Below, piece by piece: positions 51,642 through 59,847 of a DNA stretch of 64,000 nt. The notes beneath the pieces are model-generated. The model had not been told where the DNA came from. It made no database searches and saw only the letters and a list, made by a program, of their open reading frames with translations. Position numbers and translations under genes: made by a program. This stretch comes from Deltaproteobacteria bacterium (GTDB lineage: Bacteria; Desulfobacterota; Desulfuromonadia; Geobacterales; Pseudopelobacteraceae). The stretch covers positions 62,001 through 126,000 of the forward strand of contig JAJZRX010000001.1 in the NCBI GenBank assembly GCA_021850095.1, written 5' to 3'. Within the stretch, counting starts at the first letter, position 1, and each line of letters opens with the position of its first letter.

Positions 51642-54128
51642 ATGACTGACCGGCATGAAGCAAGTCCGGCAATAAATCTCCAAACCGGAAAAAGGCTGCG
51701 GCTGATAACACTGCTGATTTTTCTCGGTCTCTCAAGCCTCTGTGTTGTTGCAATCCTGTTAATCGAAAAACACTCCGTTTCCGAAAAACGTATCCAGGCT
51801 GCCAACCTCGCCCAAACCCATCTGCGTGGACTCTCCACCAACATCAACCAGGCCCTTTCGGCAACGTATGCCCTTTCGGCGCTTGTAATACAGGGCAACG
51901 GGGAAGTGTCGGATTTTGAAAAAATCGCCGGCGAAATGCTGCCTCTCTATCCGGGAGTGGGGGCCTTGCAGCTGGCGCCATCCGGAATCATCAGGCAGAC
52001 CGTGCCGCTGGCCGGAAATGAGAAGGCGATCGGACATGATCTGTTGAAAGACCCGGCCCGCACCAAAGAGGCCTTTCTGGCCCGCACCACCGGGAAACTG
52101 ACCCTGGCCGGCCCATTCAAGCTTGTCCAGGGAGGACTTGGCGCGGTCGGTAGGTTGCCGGTTTTTCTGACGGACAGTACTGGAGAAAAACGCTTCTGGG
52201 GATTTACCGCCGTCCTGATCCGCTTCCCGGAAATTCTGGAGGCGGCCGGATTACCGGACATCGCCAAGAGTGGCTACAACTACGAACTCTGGAGGATCCA
52301 TCCCGACAGCGGGAAAAAGCAGATAATTTCATCATCGCTGGAAACACCGCTGGAAAATCCTGTCGAAATTCCGCTGGCGCTTCCCAACGGCGAATGGACC
52401 CTTGGAGTAAGGCCGGCCGCAGGATGGCACAACACTGTTTCAATCGTCGTAAGCGGCCTGATTGGACTGTTTATCAGCCTGCTGTGCGCTTTCATGCTGT
52501 ATATGCTGTTGCGGCAACCGGTCAAGCTGCGGCAGGAAGTCGCGGAGCGTACCCGCGAGCTTTTGGAGAATCAGGCCATACTGAACGAAAGTGAGCAGAA
52601 ATTTCGGCTGGCCTTTGAAAATGCCAACACCGGCATGTGCCTGGTGGATATGTCCGGCAACCTGGTGCGCGTGAACAATAAAATGGCTGAAATTTTCGGA
52701 TATGCCAAAAACGAGCTGGAGCAGATGACGGTCAACTCTCTGGCTGTGCCGGAAGATCGTGAGCTTAGTGGCAATTACATGAATAAAGCGCTTGCGTCCG
52801 AGCAAGGCGCGGCCGCATTTGAAAAACGTTATTACCACAAGGACGGACATGTGGTCTGGGGGCAGGTTGCCAGTTCGCTGGTGCGCAATGCCGCCGGTGA
52901 ACCGGACTACTTCATTTCACAGATCCAGGACATCACCATCCGCAAGCAGATGGAAGACGAGCGCATCACCATGGAGCGTCAATTGCTGCATTCTCAAAAA
53001 CTGGAAAGCCTGGGGGTGCTGGCAGGCGGCATTGCCCACGATTTCAACAACATCCTGACGTCGGTGATTGGCAATGCCGATCTGGCGCTGATGCGCATGG
53101 ACGCGCAATCACCGGCGGCGGACAACCTGCGGCGGATTGTGCAGGCCTCGGAACGGGCCACCGACCTTGCCAGACAGATGCTGGCCTACTCGGGCAGGGG
53201 CAGGTTTGTCATCGGCGCCATCGAACTCAACCAGCTGGTGGAGGAGATGGCTCACATGCTGGAAGTTTCAATTTCCAAGAAGGCCCGTCTGCAACTCGAC
53301 CTTGCCAGGCCACTGCCGCTGGTGGAGGCCGATGCCACGCAATTGAACCAGGTCATCATGAATATGGTCATCAACGCCTCCGAAGCTATCGGAGACCAGA
53401 GCGGCGTCATCATCATCACCACCGGCTGCATGGATTGCGATAGCGGCTATCTCAAGGAAGCCTGGATGAATGAACCACTACCGGGCGGCCACTATGTTTA
53501 TCTTGAAGTCTCCGACAATGGCTGCGGCATGGACCATGAAACCATGTCCAAAATTTTCGATCCGTTCTTCACCACCAAGTTTACCGGGCGGGGCCTGGGA
53601 ATGGCCGCCGTGCTGGGCATTGTTCGAGGGCACAAGGGAACCATAAAAGTCTACAGTGAACCGGGCCAGGGGACCAGCTTCAAAGTGTTCTTGCCGGCCA
53701 GCGCCAGTCAGAGTCAGCCTGGAGATTCCAATGCCGGCGACAGGCGCTTATCCGGCTGGAAGGGGAGTGGAACCGTGCTGCTGGTTGATGATGAGGAGAG
53801 TATTCTGAAAACCGGCGGCGAAATGCTGCGTGAGCTCGGCTTTGAAGTAATCACGGCCTGCGACGGGCGCGAAGCGCTGAACGTGTTTCAGGCAAACCGG
53901 CAGAAGATCAACTGCACAATCCTCGACCTGACCATGCCGGACCTGGATGGCGCACAGACCTTTCAAGAGCTGTGCCGGCTTGATCCGGAGGTGCAGGTGG
54001 TAATGTCCAGCGCCTACAATCGGCAGGAGATCGTCAAGAAATTTGCCGGAAAACGATTGGCCGGATTCATTCAAAAGCCGTACCGGCTTTCGGAACTGGC
54101 CGAAGTACTCCAGAAAATCAGCGGCTGA
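51642..54128 (+). CDS. hybrid histidine kinase (CHASE-PAS-HisKA-HATPase-REC)
   Basis: 828 residues. A membrane helix (about 20-42) leads to a periplasmic CHASE domain (about 60-220, ALSALVIQGNGEVSDFE and GRLPVFL) and a second helix (about 268-290). A PAS domain (FRLAFENANTGMCLVDMSG), HisKA (GGIAHDFNNIL, phosphoacceptor His), HATPase_c (MNMVINASEA, DNGCGMD, GRGLGMAAVLG) and a C-terminal receiver (LLVDDEES, ILDLTMPDLDG) follow. CHASE domains sense small extracellular ligands. The start at 51642 has a weak SD. Its stop overlaps the convergent YjjJ gene by 11 nt. Confidence 0.9.
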   Translation: MTDRHEASPAINLQTGKRLRLITLLIFLGLSSLCVVAILLIEKHSVSEKRIQAANLAQTHLRGLSTNINQALSATYALSALVIQGNGEVSDFEKIAGEMLPLYPGVGALQLAPSGIIRQTVPLAGNEKAIGHDLLKDPARTKEAFLARTTGKLTLAGPFKLVQGGLGAVGRLPVFLTDSTGEKRFWGFTAVLIRFPEILEAAGLPDIAKSGYNYELWRIHPDSGKKQIISSSLETPLENPVEIPLALPNGEWTLGVRPAAGWHNTVSIVVSGLIGLFISLLCAFMLYMLLRQPVKLRQEVAERTRELLENQAILNESEQKFRLAFENANTGMCLVDMSGNLVRVNNKMAEIFGYAKNELEQMTVNSLAVPEDRELSGNYMNKALASEQGAAAFEKRYYHKDGHVVWGQVASSLVRNAAGEPDYFISQIQDITIRKQMEDERITMERQLLHSQKLESLGVLAGGIAHDFNNILTSVIGNADLALMRMDAQSPAADNLRRIVQASERATDLARQMLAYSGRGRFVIGAIELNQLVEEMAHMLEVSISKKARLQLDLARPLPLVEADATQLNQVIMNMVINASEAIGDQSGVIIITTGCMDCDSGYLKEAWMNEPLPGGHYVYLEVSDNGCGMDHETMSKIFDPFFTTKFTGRGLGMAAVLGIVRGHKGTIKVYSEPGQGTSFKVFLPASASQSQPGDSNAGDRRLSGWKGSGTVLLVDDEESILKTGGEMLRELGFEVITACDGREALNVFQANRQKINCTILDLTMPDLDGAQTFQELCRLDPEVQVVMSSAYNRQEIVKKFAGKRLAGFIQKPYRLSELAEVLQKISG

Positions 54129-55485
54129 TTAACAGACGAGGCCCGGCACGCAGTTCATCGACCATGTTATGGTTCTCCGAACAAATCACTCGGAACTCTT
54201 TAGAAATACGGGGATCGGACTTTGTTCGCTCCCAGAATCGGCCGGCACTTTCCAGGGCTGAGGGCCACTCGTCAGGTGCGGCGGAAACAACAGCAGGAAC
54301 CGCGAGGTGTCTTGATGAAACAGCGCCGTCTAGCGGCTTATAAAGCATCGGAAGCACATCATAGGCCGGAGCAAGCCTGTATAGCCTGCTGCCATCAAGC
54401 ATAATCAAAGAGACATTGCCAAAGTGCTGATCATTGTTGCCGATCAGGCTGCCAAAAACCGAGAGCCACTTGAGAGAGCTGGCATCCTGAGTTGACAACC
54501 TTCCATCGCTTGCCATTCTGTTTGCGGCATTAACCCAGTTGTCCTGAAAGCCGTAAAATTCATTATCAATCGCTCGTAATGAAATAATGGGCAGGCGCCC
54601 CATTAATCCGGTTCTGTCAAAACGGACCACTTCCAGAAACACTCGCCCTCCCGCTTCGATTATGGTGCTTTGGGCTGCACTGATACCGGAGCTTTTTACA
54701 ACTTCCAGGGCATGATGCTCGCAGATAAGGAGATCAGCCCATCGCCTTCCCTCAATGGTGCTGACAGGTGGAGAAAACTTAACCAGTACATTCCGAACCG
54801 CTCCCGAACGCTCGACAATGGCGGTAAATTTGGGTTGCTCTCCGCCTGCGGATGATCCTACCGGTTGGCCGTCCATGGCCTCCTGGGCAAACCTCGGATA
54901 CGTATCGGGAATTGCTTGTTCCCGAATCGGCGCGGGTAGCTCACGAGCCATGCGAAAGTATCGCTCAATGGATTCCCGGCCAATGACAAGATCCCCCATG
55001 GTGTCCTCGCCTCGACGTGCCAATGCGGACAACACGTGATCTTCGTTCCAGTCAAGACTGCGAGGAGGAAGGCCTAATTCCATGTGTAATTGACGGACGA
55101 AAGCGCGGCCGACAAAGCCTTCCGGGTGGAGGTCGGCAATGAACCATGGGAGGCTGCGGAATAGTTGCTCACGAGCATTCAGGGGGGACCAGAGAAAATG
55201 GTCCTGCGCAACAGCGTATAATGTTCCGATCTGGTGGGCATTGCCTTCGGCGTCAATTTTAAAAACGGGGAATTCTCCGCCAAGACCCCGCACGTCACGT
55301 ATTCTCGTGTAGCGCCGTGCCCGTGCGCTCCCGATAGCGATTACCCTGTCGCCCAGTTGCGCAAGCAAGCGGGAAACCGTCGGTTGACTGAGGCGAAAGC
55401 GTCGCTGGATTTCCGGTGAGGAATATATTCCTGTGCTTAAGAATGACAGTAACCGGTCTGGATTGTCGAGGGTGCTGACCCGCAT
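54118..55485 (-). CDS. HipA-family kinase, YjjJ type with N-terminal winged HTH
   Basis: 455 residues. The N-terminal HTH (about 10-55, YSSPEIQRRFRLSQPTVSRLLAQLG) is followed by a HipA-like kinase. Nucleotide-binding and catalytic motifs are GSSAGGEQPKF, NNDQHFGNVSLI (catalytic Asp/Asn) and APAYDVLPM (metal Asp). YjjJ proteins stand alone, lacking a separate HipB, the fused HTH perhaps giving autorepression. HipA kinases phosphorylate translation factors such as GltX and cause growth arrest. An AT-rich palindrome lies just upstream at 55521-55546. Confidence 0.85.
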   Translation of the reverse strand: MRVSTLDNPDRLLSFLSTGIYSSPEIQRRFRLSQPTVSRLLAQLGDRVIAIGSARARRYTRIRDVRGLGGEFPVFKIDAEGNAHQIGTLYAVAQDHFLWSPLNAREQLFRSLPWFIADLHPEGFVGRAFVRQLHMELGLPPRSLDWNEDHVLSALARRGEDTMGDLVIGRESIERYFRMARELPAPIREQAIPDTYPRFAQEAMDGQPVGSSAGGEQPKFTAIVERSGAVRNVLVKFSPPVSTIEGRRWADLLICEHHALEVVKSSGISAAQSTIIEAGGRVFLEVVRFDRTGLMGRLPIISLRAIDNEFYGFQDNWVNAANRMASDGRLSTQDASSLKWLSVFGSLIGNNDQHFGNVSLIMLDGSRLYRLAPAYDVLPMLYKPLDGAVSSRHLAVPAVVSAAPDEWPSALESAGRFWERTKSDPRISKEFRVICSENHNMVDELRAGPRLLISR

Positions 55486-55520
55486 TGGCGATGCCCTTTT
55501 TGAATAGATTTTGAATATAA

Positions 55521-55546
55521 AAAATACAATAAAAAAACTGTATTTT
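55521..55546. promoter_or_regulatory. AT-rich palindrome upstream of YjjJ gene (probable operator)
   Basis: AAAATACA-N10-TGTATTTT, an exact 8-bp inverted repeat, lies 36-61 nt upstream of the YjjJ start in a very AT-rich stretch. The N-terminal HTH of YjjJ is the likely binder (inference). Confidence 0.55.
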
Positions 55547-55630
55547 CAATATATTGTTGTCTATACAGTACGGGCCTGTGAATAATAATAAGAATTGTTA
55601 CTGAATGGATATACCGTCTTGGGACTTAAT

Positions 55631-55677
55631 GGGGGCAGGCACCAATTGGCTGGTCCCTTTTTCAAGGGCCTGTCCCC
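55631..55677. repeat. REP-like inverted repeat (GGGGGCAGGC...GCCTGTCCCC)
   Basis: Outer arms GGGGGCAGGC and GCCTGTCCCC pair with one mismatch, with inner CCAATTGG and GGTCCC...GGGCC pairs. This GGGGnCAGGC repeat type is known from REP-associated Y1 transposase elements. It marks the left end of the cassette array and directly abuts the flavin-reductase stop. Confidence 0.55.
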
Positions 55678-56226
55678 TTATTGTCCGATACCATCTGGAA
55701 TCTTTGATCGCATCATTTCTCTTCGATTCAACCTGCGCCCATCCGTTACGAACGTTCCATCGCCAATTGCGTGAACAGTTCGCTTCTCTTTTCGTGAATT
55801 GTCAAAGTACGCAGCGAGGCCTTCAAGCACAACGATATTGTGCTTTTCGACGATATCGATAATTTTACATTCGATATTCGCCAGGCATTCCTTAATCAAG
55901 GGCGCCCTGACATGTTTTCCCTTCACAGGAGTTAGCCCGAACATTTCAAATTTGTCTGTGTCAGCGCCGGAACATGTTCCCACTCCAACAACTGTATCAA
56001 GCAGGTCAACAGTGGGAATTGAAATTACACAATCTTTCGATTTCAAAAGTGCGGCATAAGAATAGTTCCATGGCCCAGTGGTTATGGCAAACCTCGGCGT
56101 AAAGTCCATCACCATCGTCCACGAGATCGTCATGATGTTGTTCTTCTTTCCATCATGTGTCGTAACGAAGACAACGGGGCCTGGTTCTATCAGCATGAAC
56201 GCTTTGCTGATTTGCATCCTCTCCAT
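55678..56226 (-). CDS. flavin reductase-like FMN-binding protein
   Basis: 182 residues of the flavin-reductase/DIM6 family (split beta-barrel). Typical elements: VVFVTTHDGKKNNIMTISWTM, FAITTGPWNYSY and DCVISIPTVDLLDTV. It likely binds FMN and takes part in reductase or oxygenase chemistry; the substrate is unknown. The start at 56226 has GGAGG upstream. It is the leftmost cassette gene; its 3' end runs into the REP-like repeat, and no attC follows it, so the cassette may be truncated there. Confidence 0.75.
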   Translation of the reverse strand: MERMQISKAFMLIEPGPVVFVTTHDGKKNNIMTISWTMVMDFTPRFAITTGPWNYSYAALLKSKDCVISIPTVDLLDTVVGVGTCSGADTDKFEMFGLTPVKGKHVRAPLIKECLANIECKIIDIVEKHNIVVLEGLAAYFDNSRKEKRTVHAIGDGTFVTDGRRLNRREMMRSKIPDGIGQ

Positions 56227-56230
56227 AAAC

Positions 56231-57031
56231 TCAAACCCTCCTATCCGGTTTGATTAACGGTTCACGTGGTGTGCGGCTGGCCGCACCACCCCGATGTTGT
56301 GCATTGAATGTAGCAACAATAGGATTGTGGTCACTCATGTCACTCCATCCTTCGGTATGCACCTCGCACGATTCGAGGTAGCGGAACCATGAAACCGGAA
56401 TAAATATTCCGTCACAGTGGTACGGCGCATTCATATTTCCTGTCCAACGGAGCGTTTGCGGTAAGTTTTGGTTTGGATTGATGGCTTGCCAAGCGTTGAT
56501 GAGGCCAAAATCGCTTTTGAGGCGGCGAAGAATGGAGAGTTCAGTTTTCGTGTTGTTTAATTCTTCGGAGGGGTGTCGAACAGCTGTAGTAATATTGAAG
56601 TCACCTCCGATCAGGAGGTCGCAGTCTTGAGTGTCTTTCTGTATAAAATCAAGAATATCATTTACTTTCTTTTCATAAGGACCGGGCGAAGGCGCATGAA
56701 CACTGAAAACCATTACAGGTCTCGCCACTCCTCCGATGGAGAAGTCTGGAATCAAGCCTCCAGCTACCCACCCTTCAAACGCCGTAGGCACTGAAACATC
56801 TTCGATTTTATGTTGCGGTGCAAGTATTGCGCTTCCCCACTTCGAGGGTAATGACTGCCAAACTATGGAGCCTTCAAATTTCTTATTCTCACTCTCCGGG
56901 ATATACACTGACGGGTGAAATGATTCCTGAACAAGAACCAAATCCGGTGCAAATTCACTGATGATCCTTTGCCAGTGGTTTCCTGTTTTGGTATGTCCGC
57001 CGTAGTGAAGGTTGAAGGTTACGATTTTCAT
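56231..57031 (-). CDS. endonuclease/exonuclease/phosphatase-family protein
   Basis: 266 residues of the EEP fold. The catalytic residues are seen in order: Asn in MKIVTFNLHYGG, Glu in LVLVQESFH, GGDFNITT and DMSDHNPIV (terminal SDHxP). It could hydrolyse nucleic acid, nucleotide or phospholipid phosphodiesters. There is no signal peptide. The start has AAAGGAAAT upstream, right after the attC site at 57043. Its last about 20 residues (GGAASRTPREPLIKPDRRV) are encoded by an attC-like hairpin, a sign of cassette fusion. Confidence 0.85.
   Translation of the reverse strand: MKIVTFNLHYGGHTKTGNHWQRIISEFAPDLVLVQESFHPSVYIPESENKKFEGSIVWQSLPSKWGSAILAPQHKIEDVSVPTAFEGWVAGGLIPDFSIGGVARPVMVFSVHAPSPGPYEKKVNDILDFIQKDTQDCDLLIGGDFNITTAVRHPSEELNNTKTELSILRRLKSDFGLINAWQAINPNQNLPQTLRWTGNMNAPYHCDGIFIPVSWFRYLESCEVHTEGWSDMSDHNPIVATFNAQHRGGAASRTPREPLIKPDRRV
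56252..56302 (-). other. degenerate attC-like site
   Basis: Between flanks GATTAAC and GTTGTGC lies a 10-bp stem, GTGGT..GCGGC-TG-GCCGCACCAC, with two unpaired bases. The flanks resemble but do not fully match RYYYAAC and GTTRRRY. It separates the EEP and flavin-reductase cassettes. Confidence 0.5.
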
Positions 57032-57042
57032 TTATTTCCTTT

Positions 57043-57101
57043 CTGCAACGGGCCGGGAGAACACCGGCGGTTTTTAGGCCGGTGCTTCTTCCTGGTTGAA
57101 C
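57043..57101 (-). other. attC recombination site
   Basis: A 59-bp imperfect palindrome: CTGCAAC-GGGCCGGGAGAACACCGGC ... GCCGGTGCTTCTTCCTG-GTTGAAC. GTTGAAC fits the GTTRRRY core, and it is clearly related to the site at 58062-58122. Read on the minus strand, its GTTCAAC complements the GTTGAAC at the start of the two-gene cassette, as the cassette model requires. Confidence 0.8.
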
Positions 57102-57775
57102 AGATGTTCCGCAGAATTTGTTTTCGTATCCAACTCTTTGTATCGTTCGATTAGGCTTTCCAATGTCAACTGTACTTGTGAAAGCAAATTTTTTGTAATC
57201 ACTGAATCAAATAAGAGGTAATTGTAGAAAAAGGTAATCCCAATTTCTTGTTTTCCCCAAGCCGTTATTTTACGCCTGCTCTTTTCGTTTAGCATATCCA
57301 AACGACCATTTACATGTGCTATTGCATGGCGAAGTTCTGCAAGCATTTTAATGCACTGCCAAGCTTCATTGTCGCTACACAACTCAAATCTGAGGATGTT
57401 TTTGTAGTACTTACTTGCCCGCTCAAGAAAGTCGCCCCTGAGGTCATTAATCCCTATTTCTTGACCTTGTGATTTCTGTAGTAGAGAAGCGATTTCGGTT
57501 ACACCCGTTTCAAACGCTGCATATAAAGCCACAATATATGGCCCCCAGAAAACCCGAGGCAAAAGAAATTCAACTTTGTGCTCACATTCCTGTCGAGCGA
57601 AATCCCATTCAGGATCTTCGGGGGTTAAATTTTCTCTTTTTAGGTATTCCAGCAGAGTTGCTTCTTCTGCCTCTTTTAGGTGTAAAAGCTGATTATTTAT
57701 GAGTTCGTAATGATCCTTAAGAGCATAAAGCTCTAAGGAAACATCAAGTAATCGGAAATCAACATTTATCTTCAT
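57074..57775 (-). CDS. HEPN-motif hypothetical protein (cassette gene)
   Basis: 233 residues, almost wholly helical. It contains ELRHAIAHVNG, an RX4H motif characteristic of HEPN ribonuclease domains, near residue 150. The N-terminal helices (YALKDHYELINNQLLHLKEAEEATLLEYL) and the C-terminal helix resemble MAE_28990/RiboL-PSP-type HEPN proteins. The function could be RNA cleavage in defence or stress. The last codons lie inside the attC. It shares a cassette with the small membrane protein upstream; there is no MNT partner. Confidence 0.6.
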   Translation of the reverse strand: MKINVDFRLLDVSLELYALKDHYELINNQLLHLKEAEEATLLEYLKRENLTPEDPEWDFARQECEHKVEFLLPRVFWGPYIVALYAAFETGVTEIASLLQKSQGQEIGINDLRGDFLERASKYYKNILRFELCSDNEAWQCIKMLAELRHAIAHVNGRLDMLNEKSRRKITAWGKQEIGITFFYNYLLFDSVITKNLLSQVQLTLESLIERYKELDTKTNSAEHLFNQEEAPA

Positions 57776-57809
57776 GGGTTCTTTTCTTTCATGGCACCCT
57801 TAACTGTAA

Positions 57810-58046
57810 TCATGCACCGGGCTTATCACTTCTGAAGCCTTCCACTACCCAAGCGATTCCTCTAACAATCCAGAAAGGGAAGAAAAAACTGGTGGGTAAT
57901 CCAGCAAATAGGATTAACCAGCCCTGCAATTCAATTGAGTTGGCGTTCTTGAAAAACTCTGTCACGACTAAAGCAAAGATGATCCACCCCAACAAGCCGA
58001 GGAGTCCCAGCAGGATTGACAAGCGGCGTATTCCTTCTGTTCTCAT
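57810..58046 (-). CDS. small two-helix membrane protein (cassette gene)
   Basis: 78 residues with two hydrophobic segments (LSILLGLLGLLGWIIFALVV and GWLILFAGLPTSFFFPFWIVRGIAWVV). The start is ATG at 58046 behind GGAG; the TTG at 58067 lies within the attC core. No family is recognised. It forms a two-gene cassette with the HEPN-motif gene 34 nt downstream, with no attC between them, so the two may function together (for example membrane effector plus nuclease). Confidence 0.6.
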   Translation of the reverse strand: MRTEGIRRLSILLGLLGLLGWIIFALVVTEFFKNANSIELQGWLILFAGLPTSFFFPFWIVRGIAWVVEGFRSDKPGA

Positions 58047-58061
58047 TTCATTCTCCTTCTT

Positions 58062-58122
58062 GTTCAACGGGTCGGGAGATCACCGGGCGGCATTTCGGCC
58101 AGGTGCATCTCCCTGGTTAGGC
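58062..58122 (-). other. attC recombination site
   Basis: A 61-bp imperfect palindrome: GTTCAAC-GGGTCGGGAGATCACC ... GGTGCATCTCCCTG-GTTAGGC. Both ends fit RYYYAAC and GTTRRRY exactly, and the stem has single unpaired bases, as in true attC sites. On the minus strand its GCCTAAC is complementary to the GTTAGGC that begins the next cassette at 58610, showing the pair belongs to one mobile cassette. Confidence 0.88.
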
Positions 58123-58132
58123 TTTCCTTGAA

Positions 58133-58594
58133 CTATCTTCGAGCTTTACCGCTAATCCGGTCGATTTCTATTTTGAAGACCTTTGTAATCTTGTCTTTTT
58201 GCTCAATGTAGCGTTTGCTCTCTTCGATAAAGTCAGAACAGTATTTCTCCAACAGCCACATCAAAGCGTCATGTCTCACGGCGCCATGCACCTCTGAAGC
58301 TCGGCCAAACACCACGACACTTTCGTATTCTGTGCCAAATTTATCTGGCAGAATCTTGGTCTTGCCAACCACGCAAAAAGATACCTTTGCGTTGTGCTCG
58401 ATATTTTCGAGTTTATGGCCGCTGATGGCACAGTGGAAATAGATGGAATCTCCCTTGTAAACGTAACTCAACGGCACGCCATAGGGTTGTCCGTCGTTGC
58501 CGACCGTCGATAAAACTCCATATTCGGCGGAATCGAGGATGTTTATTGATTCTTGTCGGGTTATTTCTCGGTCACTTCTCCGAACTTCCTTCAT
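58133..58594 (-). CDS. pyridoxamine 5'-phosphate oxidase-like FMN-binding protein (cassette gene)
   Basis: 153 residues of the PNPOx-like split-barrel family: AEYGVLSTVGNDGQPYGVPLSYVYKGDSIYFHCAISGHKLENI and VSFCVVGKTKILP. Homologues bind FMN, F420 or haem and act as reductases or resistance factors (NimA-like); the HCAISGHK region resembles NimA. The start at 58594 has AAAGGAAG upstream and immediately follows GTTAGGC, the cassette start. Confidence 0.8.
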   Translation of the reverse strand: MKEVRRSDREITRQESINILDSAEYGVLSTVGNDGQPYGVPLSYVYKGDSIYFHCAISGHKLENIEHNAKVSFCVVGKTKILPDKFGTEYESVVVFGRASEVHGAVRHDALMWLLEKYCSDFIEESKRYIEQKDKITKVFKIEIDRISGKARR

Positions 58595-58609
58595 TCGTTC
58601 TTCCTTTAT

Positions 58610-58654
58610 GCCTAACTCCTTATTCACCGGTTCACGCGCGTGCGCGCGTGAACC
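58610..58654 (-). other. attC-like site at the right edge of the array
   Basis: GCCTAAC is followed by GGTTCACGCGCG-TG-CGCGCGTGAACC, a perfect 12-bp stem with 2-nt loop. On the minus strand it ends GTTAGGC just before the PNPOx gene. The outer RYYYAAC box is not clear, and no attI or integrase is found further right. Confidence 0.6.
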
Positions 58655-58704
58655 GCTCATCCCCCCAAACGGAACATTTATACCGTTACCTAAAAATCAA
58701 ATCC

Positions 58705-59808
58705 TCACACCCTGACCAACTCGTACTTCCTGCTCCCCAGACCGATTTTCTCGCCATGCTCCAATTGCACCTCCCAGGGGATCTCCGGCCAGCATCCCCG
58801 GAACTTGTCGCCGCCCGGTTCATGACCGCTCTGCAGCGCCGAGCCCTCGTTGCCGCGGGCGCCGTTGACCAGATCGGCGCAGGCCTGGTCGATCGCGACC
58901 GGGTCTTCGGAAACACAGATGCCGATATCGTTGACGATCGGGGCGTCGGCATGGCCGTAGCAGTCACAGGCTGGGGAGACCTGGGTAATGAAGTTGATAT
59001 AAATTGCCTTGCCGCTTTTGCCGGTCAGGGCGCCTTTGGCGTATTCGGCCATCTTGCGCATGACCAGATCGGCGGCTTCGTTCCACTGGATGTTGATGGC
59101 CTTGACCGGGCAGATCGTGATGCAGCGCGAGCAGCCGGTGCATTTTTGCGGATCAATAACCGCTTTGCCGCCGGTGATCAGGATCGCGTCGTGGGCGCAG
59201 GAACGGGGGCAGATGCCGCAGCCGGTGCAATGCTTGGCGGATACCACCGGCGCAACGGTGGAGTGCTGCACCAGTTTGCCCTTGCGGCTGGCGCAGCCCA
59301 TGCCCAGGTTCTTGATCGCGCCGCCAAAGCCGGTCAGCTCATGACATTTGAAATGGGTCATGGCCACCAGAGAATCGGCCTCGATGATCTCGGTGCCGAT
59401 ATAGGTTTTCTTCAGCAGTTCTCCCTCGATGGCAACCTCGGTTTCGGTCACTCCGCGCAGACCATCGCTGATGATCAGCGGCGCCCCGACGCAGGCATAG
59501 CCGAAACCGTTCTCGATTGCGCAGGTCAGGGCCGACACCGCCTCTTTGCGCTGGCCGGGATACAGCGTGGATGAGTCGGTCAGAAAGGGGAGCGCCCCCA
59601 GCTTCTTGATCTCCTCCACCACCTTGCGGGCAAAGACCGGCCGGATGTAGGTGTGGTTGCCCTTCTCGCCGAAATGGATCTTGACGGCGGTCAGATCCCC
59701 CTCTGAAACATGGCGGGCCAGGCCGGCCAGGGAGAGCAGTTTGGCGATCTTGTCGAACAGGTTTTCCTTGTGGCCGGCGCGCATATCACTGAAATAGACT
59801 TTGGACAT
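58705..59808 (-). CDS. DUF362 protein with two 4Fe-4S clusters
   Basis: 367 residues. A DUF362 domain (about 1-180 and 260-367: KVYFSDMRAGHKEN, VKIHFGEKGNHTYIRP, FLTDSSTLYPGQR, SPACDCYGHADAPIVNDIGI) encloses a ferredoxin insert with CTGCGICPRSCAHDA and CTGCSRCITICPVKA. Such proteins are often redox partners or metallocentre-assembly proteins. The start ATG at 59808 has AAGGAGAAG upstream. It diverges from hcp across a shared HcpR-like operator, suggesting the pair function together. Confidence 0.85.
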   Translation of the reverse strand: MSKVYFSDMRAGHKENLFDKIAKLLSLAGLARHVSEGDLTAVKIHFGEKGNHTYIRPVFARKVVEEIKKLGALPFLTDSSTLYPGQRKEAVSALTCAIENGFGYACVGAPLIISDGLRGVTETEVAIEGELLKKTYIGTEIIEADSLVAMTHFKCHELTGFGGAIKNLGMGCASRKGKLVQHSTVAPVVSAKHCTGCGICPRSCAHDAILITGGKAVIDPQKCTGCSRCITICPVKAINIQWNEAADLVMRKMAEYAKGALTGKSGKAIYINFITQVSPACDCYGHADAPIVNDIGICVSEDPVAIDQACADLVNGARGNEGSALQSGHEPGGDKFRGCWPEIPWEVQLEHGEKIGLGSRKYELVRV

Positions 59809-59833
59809 TGAACTTCTCCTTAAATGTATTTTT

Positions 59834-59847
59834 TTGACAAGCGTCAA
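59834..59847. promoter_or_regulatory. HcpR/FNR-type operator between DUF362 gene and hcp
   Basis: TTGAC-AAGC-GTCAA is a perfect palindrome matching the TTGACnnnnGTCAA type reported for HcpR in deltaproteobacteria. A TATAGT -10 element lies at 59868-59873, putting the site centre near -41 of the hcp start, a class II activation position. Confidence 0.7.
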
